From assembly GCA_024655965.1 (NCBI GenBank), contig JANLFL010000001.1:340120-404119 (forward strand): a DNA stretch of 64,000 bases, in the 5' to 3' direction. The notes below the pieces were generated by a model. It was not told where the DNA came from and did no database searches. It worked only from the letters and a program-made list of their open reading frames with translations. This document shows positions 58,094 through 64,000 of the stretch, in pieces; position 1 is the first letter of the stretch, and every line of letters begins with the position of its first letter. The position numbers were made by a program, and so were the translations under genes. Origin of the DNA: Caldisericota bacterium. GTDB lineage: Bacteria > Caldisericota > JANLFM01.

Positions 58094-58311
58094 CTCCCGC
58101 AGGTGGAACAGCTGGAGCCTGAGCAGCTTGAACAGCCCGAACCGGAAGTGCCGAGGAGGTCCTCGAACCCCGAACAGGCAAAAGTGGACATTATCCTTTT
58201 AATGTTTTTGCTTTTGCAGGAAGGGCAAACGACTTCCTTTTCCTCCTGATTTAAGTGGAGGACCTCAAATTTATTCTGGCAATCCAAACACCGATATTCG
58301 TATATGGGCAT
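58090..58311 (-). CDS. FmdB-family zinc ribbon protein
   Basis: A 73-residue protein: MPIYEYRCLDCQNKFEV and VVCPSCKSKNIKRI form a two-knuckle zinc ribbon. A Gly/Ser/Cys-rich tail (GSGCSSCSGSSCSTCGR) is typical of the family. Often called a regulatory protein, but the function is unproven. It heads a two-gene unit with the unknown membrane protein. Shine-Dalgarno GAAGG is 8 nt upstream. Confidence 0.88.
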   Translation of the reverse strand: MPIYEYRCLDCQNKFEVLHLNQEEKEVVCPSCKSKNIKRIMSTFACSGFEDLLGTSGSGCSSCSGSSCSTCGR

Positions 58312-58333
58312 TTCTCTGACCTTCTTTCAATTT

Positions 58334-58349
58334 GATAATAAATATTATC
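58334..58349. promoter_or_regulatory. AT-rich palindrome upstream of the fmdB-type gene
   Basis: GATAATA-AA-TATTATC is a dyad with perfect 7-bp arms, located 22-38 nt before the fmdB-type ATG in the likely promoter. It may be a repressor site, or only an AT-rich coincidence. Confidence 0.3.
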
Positions 58350-58443
58350 CTTCATTAGTCAATAAACTGAATTTCTCCATTTTTATTCCCCACCCTTAAG
58401 ATTCCCCAAATTAATATTTTCCCGCTCAAGGCTGTCCTGTAAA

Positions 58444-59079
58444 ATGGGGGTCGTGGAGCTCTTAACTTATGCCATAACAGTATTCGTAATGCTCTTCACG
58501 GTGGTGGACCCTGTCGGGCTCCTTCCCGTTTTAATTGGGCTTACAGGATCCATTTCCCAAAAAGAGAGGGGGCGGATCGTAACCAAAGCCGTTCTTGTCG
58601 CCGCCGGGGTGATGGCCTTTTTCGCCCTTTTCGGGAATTTCATTCTCGTTTACTTTGGAATAAGCCTGGGGTCTTTTTACATCGCAGGTGGGGTTTTGCT
58701 CTTTTTAATTTCCATTGACATGATCTTTGCCCGGCCTTCCCGGGCGAGGGAAACCCGCAAAGAAGAGGAGGAGGGGAGAAAACACCTGGAAGAGATCCAC
58801 GTATTTCCCCTGGCCATCCCTATGCTCTCGGGCCCCGGGACGATCGCCACCGTTATGCTTTTGAAGTCCCTGGCAGAGGGCGATCCCCTGAGGCTTACCG
58901 TATTTTCAATCAGCACCCTGCTTGTGATTTTTTCCTCCTGGGTGATCCTCCGGGCGGGAGCGATGATCCTGGAGAGGATTGGACAGACGGGGGTGCTGGT
59001 CGTCAGCCGGCTAATGGGAATATTGCTTTCCGCTTTAGCCGTTCAATTCGTCGTTGACGGAATCAAGAGCCTCTTTTAA
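58444..59079 (+). CDS. MarC-family integral membrane protein
   Basis: A 211-residue protein with six predicted helices: FVMLFTVVDPVGLLPVLIGLTG, a second half repeat with IPMLSGPGTIATVML, and a final VQFVVDGIKSLF. These are the MarC signatures; the transport function is not established. The ATG at 58444 sits inside TAAAAT (58440-58445). If that is the -10, the true start is GTG at 58453 on a leaderless mRNA, giving MELLTYAITVF. Either choice leaves all helices intact. Confidence 0.88.
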   Translation: MGVVELLTYAITVFVMLFTVVDPVGLLPVLIGLTGSISQKERGRIVTKAVLVAAGVMAFFALFGNFILVYFGISLGSFYIAGGVLLFLISIDMIFARPSRARETRKEEEEGRKHLEEIHVFPLAIPMLSGPGTIATVMLLKSLAEGDPLRLTVFSISTLLVIFSSWVILRAGAMILERIGQTGVLVVSRLMGILLSALAVQFVVDGIKSLF

Positions 59080-59094
59080 AACCAGCCCTCTTCT

Positions 59095-60522
59095 TTATTT
59101 TTTAAACCGGAGAACCGGATTCCTGTTTGCTCCCACCTCATCGATCCTCCGGACAGGGGTATTGTGGGGAGCCTCCCTTAAAAGTTCGGGGTTGGTCCTT
59201 GCTTCATCCTCAATTTGAATAAGGGCCCGGGCGAACTCCTCGAGAGTTTCCCTGGTTTCTGTTTCCGTGGGTTCAATCATCAACGCCCCCTCGACGATCA
59301 AGGGGAAAGCGATGGTTGGGGCGTGGAACCCAAGATCCAGCAGTCTCTTGGCAACATCGGTCACCTTAAGGTTGTATTTGTTGAGCGGGGCGGTGGAGAG
59401 AACGAATTCATGCTTGCAAATGCGGTCAAAGGGAAGCTGGTAGTGGCCCTTGAGGAGCCCGAGGAGGTAGTTGGCGTTTAAAACTGCATCCTGGGTCATC
59501 TTCTTTAGCCCCTCTCCCCCCATGGTGAGGATGTAGGCGTAGGCTTTCAGGGCAACCAGGAAATTTCCCAAGAAGGAGCGAACCATCCCGATCGATTTTG
59601 GCCTATCCCAATTCAGGAAAAAATTTCCCCGGGAGTCGATATCAACCGTTGGGACCGGGAGGAAGGGAACCAGCGCTTCTTTGACGCCCACAGGGCCTGC
59701 CCCGGGACCTCCTCCCCCGTGAGGAGCAGAGAAGGTCTTGTGAAGGTTCAGATGAACAACATCAAAACCTGTGTCCCCGGGGCGAACGTACCCGCAGATC
59801 CCGTTCAAGTTTGCCCCGTCGTAGTAGAGGAGCCCCCCTGCATCGTGTACCATGCGGGCGACCTCGACGATGTTCTCGTCAAATAACCCCAGGGTGTTTG
59901 GGTTGGTAAGCATCAAGGCCATCACGCGGGGGGAAAGCTTGCTCTTCAGGTCTTCAAGATCAACCCCTCCTTGGAGGTCGCTCTTTACCTCCACCACTTG
60001 GCATCCGGTCAAAGCAGCGGAAGCGGGGTTGGTTCCGTGGGCGGAATCCGGGACCAATACAAGATCCCTCTTTTCCCCCCGATCCTCCATATAAGCCTTG
60101 ATGAGAAGAAGTCCAGTTAGTTCACCGTGGGCCCCGGCAGCCGGCTGAAAGGTAAAACGGGACATTCCCGTGATCTGGCACAGGAACCCTTCGAGGTTAT
60201 GAAGGAGTTCAAGGGCCCCCTGGATGGTCCCGTCCGGTTGTTCGGGGTGAAGGAGGGAAAATTCCTCCTTCCTTGCCAGGTCCTCGTTCACTTTGGGGTT
60301 GTATTTCATGGTGCATGAGCCAAGGGGATAAAAACCCGTGTCCACGGAATAGTTCTTTTGGGAAAGAAGGGTGAAGTGACGCACAACTTCCGGCTCGGAG
60401 ACCTCAGGAAGACCCATTTCCCCCCGGGTTTCAAACCCGTGTTGGATCATGGGAACATCCATTTCGGGAAGGCTAAAACCCGACTTTCCCTTTTTGCTCT
60501 TTTCAAAGATCAATTTGCTCAT
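59095..60522 (-). CDS. gcvPB: Glycine dehydrogenase (decarboxylating) subunit 2
   Basis: The PLP-carrying half of the two-subunit P-protein of the glycine cleavage system. I choose the ATG at 60522 ([15 protein letters not shown]), preceded by GAGGAGGG at good spacing and overlapping the gcvPA TGA by 4 nt; an in-frame GTG 18 nt upstream is less likely. The protein has 475 residues. The PLP lysine is in [18 protein letters not shown]. Other family marks are [13 protein letters not shown] and [13 protein letters not shown]. It is the last gene of the operon. Confidence 0.94.
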   Translation of the reverse strand: MSKLIFEKSKKGKSGFSLPEMDVPMIQHGFETRGEMGLPEVSEPEVVRHFTLLSQKNYSVDTGFYPLGSCTMKYNPKVNEDLARKEEFSLLHPEQPDGTIQGALELLHNLEGFLCQITGMSRFTFQPAAGAHGELTGLLLIKAYMEDRGEKRDLVLVPDSAHGTNPASAALTGCQVVEVKSDLQGGVDLEDLKSKLSPRVMALMLTNPNTLGLFDENIVEVARMVHDAGGLLYYDGANLNGICGYVRPGDTGFDVVHLNLHKTFSAPHGGGGPGAGPVGVKEALVPFLPVPTVDIDSRGNFFLNWDRPKSIGMVRSFLGNFLVALKAYAYILTMGGEGLKKMTQDAVLNANYLLGLLKGHYQLPFDRICKHEFVLSTAPLNKYNLKVTDVAKRLLDLGFHAPTIAFPLIVEGALMIEPTETETRETLEEFARALIQIEDEARTNPELLREAPHNTPVRRIDEVGANRNPVLRFKK

Positions 60523-61862
60523 TTTGCCCTCCTCACCCACTCCTCAACCAGGCGAGCGAACCTCTCAAGGTCCTCTTTGGAGTGAACCTCCGTAACGCTG
60601 ATCAGGATTTCCTTATCCATGGATGGGAAATATTTTTTAAGGGGGATTCCCCCGAAAATTGATTTTTCCTCAAGAAAGTTCAGAAGCGCACCGGGCTCTT
60701 GGGGGAGGCTCAGGACGAATTCGTTGAAAAACTCCCCCTTGAACCGAAGGCTTATCCCGGGAATTCTCCGAAGGAGGGAGGAGAGGAAATGAGCTTTCTG
60801 GTAGCAATGCTCGGCAACCAAACGAAAGCCCTTCTCCCCCATCAGGGAAAGGTAGATCAAGGCCCTCAAGGCGCAGAGGGCCTGGTTCGAGCAGATATTG
60901 GAAGTCGCTTTTTCCCGACGGATGTGTTGCTCTCTGGTCTGGAGAACCATCACGAAGGCCCTCTTTCCTTCAGCGTCCCTGGCTTCACCAATAATCCTTC
61001 CGGGCATCCGCCGTACGAACTGCTCCCGGGTGGCGAAGATCCCCAGGCCCGGGCCTCCAAAGCTCGGGGGGATGCCAAGGCTTTGCCCTTCTCCAGCAAC
61101 GATATCCGCTCCAAGGGATCCGGGAGGTTTTAAGAGGCCGAGGGAGACTGCCTCCGAGAAGGAATAAACGAGAAGGCCCCCTTTCTCGTGGATTAGCCTG
61201 CTGGCCTCGGAAATTGGCTCGATCACCCCGAAGTAATTGGGGTTCTGAATGACCAGGGCGGAGAGCTCCTTTTGGGGGAGAGAATTCAGGTCAGTTTGCC
61301 CGTTTTTATCCACAGGAAGTTCCACCAGGTCTAAACCAAGGTGCTGGATATAAGTCAGGAGGGTCTTTTTATACTGGGGGTTAAGGGCCGAGGAAAAAGC
61401 AATGGCCCTCTTTCCGGAAATGGATTCAGCCATCAGGGCCGCTTCTGCGGTGGCCGAAGCTCCATCGTACATGGAGGCGTTGGAAACATCCATCCCGGTC
61501 AAAAGGCAGACCATGGTCTGGTACTCGAAAATTGCTTGAAGTGTCCCCTGGGAGACCTCAGCTTGATAGGGGGTGTAAGCGGTATAAAATTCGGCCCTCC
61601 CTGAGAGATGGTCCACTGCGTGGGGAATAAAATGATGATAAATCCCCCCGCCCAAAAAGGAAGTCATTTCCCCCAGATGGCGATTTTTCTTTCCCAGGTC
61701 CTTAAAATGTCCGTCCAGCTGGGGCTCAGAAAGGGATGGAATATCCAAAGGTGGGCTTTTTGCCTCCCGGGGAATGTCCGAGAAGAGGTGATCTATGGAA
61801 TCGAAGCCCAGAAAGGAGAGCATCTCCTTCCGGTCGGAATCGGTTAGGGGAAGGAAATGCAT
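60519..61862 (-). CDS. gcvPA: Glycine dehydrogenase (decarboxylating) subunit 1
   Basis: The partner subunit of P-protein, 447 residues. [19 protein letters not shown] at the start, [36 protein letters not shown] and [20 protein letters not shown] are diagnostic. Split GcvPA/GcvPB is the form common in Gram-positive and thermophilic bacteria. With GcvH, GcvT and a lipoamide dehydrogenase (not in the window) it turns glycine into CO2, NH3 and methylene-tetrahydrofolate, or runs backwards to make glycine. The start is 2 nt after gcvH. Confidence 0.94.
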   Translation of the reverse strand: MHFLPLTDSDRKEMLSFLGFDSIDHLFSDIPREAKSPPLDIPSLSEPQLDGHFKDLGKKNRHLGEMTSFLGGGIYHHFIPHAVDHLSGRAEFYTAYTPYQAEVSQGTLQAIFEYQTMVCLLTGMDVSNASMYDGASATAEAALMAESISGKRAIAFSSALNPQYKKTLLTYIQHLGLDLVELPVDKNGQTDLNSLPQKELSALVIQNPNYFGVIEPISEASRLIHEKGGLLVYSFSEAVSLGLLKPPGSLGADIVAGEGQSLGIPPSFGGPGLGIFATREQFVRRMPGRIIGEARDAEGKRAFVMVLQTREQHIRREKATSNICSNQALCALRALIYLSLMGEKGFRLVAEHCYQKAHFLSSLLRRIPGISLRFKGEFFNEFVLSLPQEPGALLNFLEEKSIFGGIPLKKYFPSMDKEILISVTEVHSKEDLERFARLVEEWVRRAK

Positions 61863-61863
61863 T

Positions 61864-62253
61864 TCAGGAAAGGGTTTCGATGTGAGCCTTGTATTCCTCG
61901 GGGCTCAAAAGTTCCGCTTCCTCCTCCGGATCGGAAATCTCAATTACTGCCATCCATCCCTCCCCGTAGGGATCGGAATTTACTTTTTCCGGATTTTTGC
62001 TCAAAAGGTTGTTAATTTCCACAACCTTTCCGGAAAGAGGAGCATATACGTCGGAAGCGGTCTTCACGCTCTCAACAACAAGGAGGGTTTCTCCCTGTTT
62101 CACCTCCTTTCCCAGATGGGGGAGATCCACATAAACAATATCCCCAAGGTGCGCCTGGGCGAAATCGGTGACCCCAACTTTCGCCCTGTTCCCCTCGATC
62201 AAAGCCCATTCGTGCTCCTTCGTGTATTTGAGTCCCTGCTTAACTTCACTCAT
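61864..62253 (-). CDS. gcvH: Glycine cleavage system H protein
   Basis: The lipoyl carrier, 129 residues. The lipoylated lysine is K64 in VVESVKTASDVYAP, and KEHEWALIEGNRAKVGVTDFAQAHLGDIVYVDLP is the family N-terminus. It shuttles the aminomethyl group between P-, T- and L-proteins. The gene lies 1 nt after gcvT. Length and motifs are normal. Confidence 0.96.
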   Translation of the reverse strand: MSEVKQGLKYTKEHEWALIEGNRAKVGVTDFAQAHLGDIVYVDLPHLGKEVKQGETLLVVESVKTASDVYAPLSGKVVEINNLLSKNPEKVNSDPYGEGWMAVIEISDPEEEAELLSPEEYKAHIETLS

Positions 62254-62254
62254 T

Positions 62255-63370
62255 TTAGACCTCCTTTGCTCTTAATTTTCCTGCGGTCCCCGCCTTCCAG
62301 AAAGGGGTCTCCACTACCTGGGCGGGAACCAGTTTTTCCCTTATTTGAATATCCAAAAGAGTCCCGGGCTTCTCAAATCCCACCGGAACGTAAGCCAGTC
62401 CAATCCCCTTTTTGAGTGACGGGGAAAAAGCCCCACTCGTTACCATCCCCCGCTCCTCCCCATTTATGAAAACCTTGTAATGCTCCCGGGGGACCCCCGG
62501 TTCGAGGAGCTCGAACCCCACAAGCTTCCTCCTTGGGCCCTCCTCCTTCACCTTTAGCAAAGCGTCCCTCCCGATGAAGTCTCCCTTTTGGAGCTTCACC
62601 ACCCACCCCAACCCCGCTTCGTAGGGATTAGTGGTCTCATCGATGTCATTTCCGTGGAGGGCCATCTTCATCTCAAGGCGAAGGGTATTCCTCGCACCTA
62701 AACCGCAGGGCTCGAGGGAGAGGTCCTTTCCTTTCTCCATTATCAAGTTCCAGACCTGCGGGGTTTGATCCCATGGGGATAATATTTCAAAGCCGTCCTC
62801 CCCGGTGTAACCGGTACGGGAGATGATTACCGGAATGCCATCAATTTTCCCTTCCAGGAGGTGAAAATAAAAAAGGTAATTCAAATCCATGGGGACTATC
62901 CTCTGGAGGATTTCCTGGCTTAAAGGGCCTTGGAGAGCGACCTCCCCCCATAGGGAAGATTCATCCAAAACCTCCACCCCATCCCTCTCGTGTTCCTTGA
63001 GCCAGAGAAAATCCTTCTCGGCATTGGAGGCGTTGACCACCAGAAAATATTCCTCCTCCCCCAGGCGCCCGATGATCAGGTCGTCCTTAATTCCTCCCTC
63101 CCTATTCAAGATCATTGAGTAGTGGGATTGGCCGATCTTCAGCCTGGAGACGTCATTCGGAGTCATGAACTGGAGGAATTCCAGGGCCTTTGGGCCTTTT
63201 ACCCTAATATCCCCCATGTGGGAGACATCGAAGAGCCCCGCTTTTCCCCGCACCGCGAGGTGCTCTTCAACGATCCCCCGGTATTGAACAGGCATTTCCC
63301 ACCCCGCGAAGGGGACCATCCTGGCTCCCAATTGGAGGTGGATTTCAAAAAGAGGCGTCCTTCTGAGCAT
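62255..63370 (-). CDS. gcvT: Aminomethyltransferase (glycine cleavage T protein)
   Basis: It transfers the aminomethyl carbon to tetrahydrofolate; 371 residues. Motifs: MVPFAGWEMPVQYRGIVEEH, LFDVSHMGDIRVKG, NASNAEKDFLWL, ISRTGYTGEDGFEI (folate region) and GLGARNTLRLEMKMALHGNDI. The start is 26 nt inside the upstream phosphoribosyltransferase gene. The operon order gcvT-H-PA-PB is the common one. No glycine riboswitch is visible because the operon start is off the right edge. Confidence 0.95.
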   Translation of the reverse strand: MLRRTPLFEIHLQLGARMVPFAGWEMPVQYRGIVEEHLAVRGKAGLFDVSHMGDIRVKGPKALEFLQFMTPNDVSRLKIGQSHYSMILNREGGIKDDLIIGRLGEEEYFLVVNASNAEKDFLWLKEHERDGVEVLDESSLWGEVALQGPLSQEILQRIVPMDLNYLFYFHLLEGKIDGIPVIISRTGYTGEDGFEILSPWDQTPQVWNLIMEKGKDLSLEPCGLGARNTLRLEMKMALHGNDIDETTNPYEAGLGWVVKLQKGDFIGRDALLKVKEEGPRRKLVGFELLEPGVPREHYKVFINGEERGMVTSGAFSPSLKKGIGLAYVPVGFEKPGTLLDIQIREKLVPAQVVETPFWKAGTAGKLRAKEV

Positions 63371-64000
63371 GGTTTCCTTTCCCTTCTTTTAACCTTTCTC
63401 TTGACTCCTTTAAAAGCCTGCAGACGGTTTCGTCCGAGGTTTGGGAAAAGTCCTCGTAAAATTGCCCCACAGCCATGAAATGGGGGGGAATATCCAGGGC
63501 GTAAATTCCGGAGACCAAGGGCTGGAGCATGGAGACCGATTCAGGGGAAGCGACCGGCACCACAATCAAAATTTCCTTGGGGCTTTTGGCTTTTACGCTT
63601 AAGACCGCTGCTTTCATTGTTGATCCAGTAGCAATCCCGTCGTCGGTGAGCACCACCACCCTGTCCCTAATTTCCAAGGGGGGGTTGCCCCCGCGGTAAA
63701 GCTCAAGCCTTCGGGCGATCTCCTTCTTCTCAGCTTCAAGGGTGCGCTTTAAAAAATCCCGGTCAAATTCCCCGCTTTCGTATCGCTCGTCGAGGATCAC
63801 CTCCCCTTCCTCAGTGAGAGCACCAATAGCGAGTTCGGGATCGAATGGGGCGCCGATCTTTCGAGGGACTATTACATCAAGGGGGGCATTCCATTTCAGG
63901 GAAAGCTCATAACCGACCTCCACCCCTCCTCTGGGGATGGCAAGAATCACGGGTTGCTTTCGGGCAAGGTCTTTGAACCTTTCCGCCAAAAGGACTCCTG
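63345..64000 (-). CDS. Phosphoribosyltransferase-domain protein, N-terminus beyond window
   Basis: A type I PRTase-fold protein with about 218 residues visible. The PRPP-binding loop is VVVLTDDGIATGSTMKAAV, and RKQPVILAIPRGGVEVGYELSLKWNAPLDVIVPRKIG is the conserved first part. The open frame continues through GVLLAERFKDL to base 64000, so the TTG at 63989 is not the start. Such proteins are annotated as predicted phosphoribosyltransferases of unknown substrate. It overlaps gcvT by 26 nt, so it is co-transcribed with the glycine cleavage genes. Confidence 0.85.
   Translation of the reverse strand, partial: GVLLAERFKDLARKQPVILAIPRGGVEVGYELSLKWNAPLDVIVPRKIGAPFDPELAIGALTEEGEVILDERYESGEFDRDFLKRTLEAEKKEIARRLELYRGGNPPLEIRDRVVVLTDDGIATGSTMKAAVLSVKAKSPKEILIVVPVASPESVSMLQPLVSGIYALDIPPHFMAVGQFYEDFSQTSDETVCRLLKESRERLKEGKGNHAQKDASF

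Overview
The window comes from an anaerobic, hydrogen-metabolising and probably thermophilic bacterium with an S-layer. Five signs point this way: four intact genes for secreted proteins with SLH (S-layer homology) domains, two different [NiFe] hydrogenase loci, an electron-bifurcation-type NADH/ferredoxin module, a sigma-54 activator, and GTG/TTG/ATT starts mixed with leaderless promoters. Gene content resembles deep-branching Bacillota/Actinomycetota-like or candidate-phylum thermophiles. I cannot assign a species. No tRNA, rRNA or CRISPR array was seen.

Region 1 (1-7.5 kb, minus strand) is a complex I-like operon, nuoJ-K-L-M-N, a NuoA-like subunit, small subunit, NuoC-like, large subunit. 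The large subunit keeps the RICGIC nickel-ligand motif and the small subunit is of the Ech/Mbh type. This is therefore a group 4 membrane-bound, ion-pumping [NiFe] hydrogenase and not respiratory complex I. A consensus promoter (7512-7539) precedes it. A sensor kinase (7674-9767) is divergent, followed by an SLH/DUF11 surface protein.

Region 2 (12.2-27.2 kb, minus strand) is one long hydrogenase locus. It opens with a six-gene putative redox- or H2-sensing cassette: two DRTGG proteins, two stand-alone HATPases, a sensory-type [FeFe]-hydrogenase-like protein and a PHP protein. Next, behind a promoter and a Rex-like operator, comes a NuoE / cysteine-free HndB / NuoF-GltD fusion module. A cytosolic group 3d-type hydrogenase follows (hoxE, F, U, Y, H), then its maturation protease with an apparent ATT start and an M29 aminopeptidase. 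The proteins together suggest electron exchange among H2, NAD(P)H and ferredoxin.

Region 3 (27.3-48.6 kb) is accessory. It holds a RAYT transposase bracketed by REP-like palindromes at the 3' end of dxr (whose product carries a ~115-residue insertion), a secreted subtilase, a secreted papain-like protease with a near-identical internal duplication, and a decayed SLH remnant. It also holds the probable S-layer protein, an SLH protein behind a sigma-54 promoter, convergent folB/prmC separated by a third palindrome, a glycosyltransferase, and an SH3/SLH/phosphodiester-glycosidase protein.

Region 4 (48.6-64 kb) is more housekeeping: clpC lacking the M-domain, iscS, iscR, a short bidirectional promoter to pfkA, an NtrB/NtrC-like pair in the pfkA operon, an unknown membrane-anchored protein, a FmdB zinc ribbon, marC, and the glycine cleavage operon gcvT-H-PA-PB behind a phosphoribosyltransferase.
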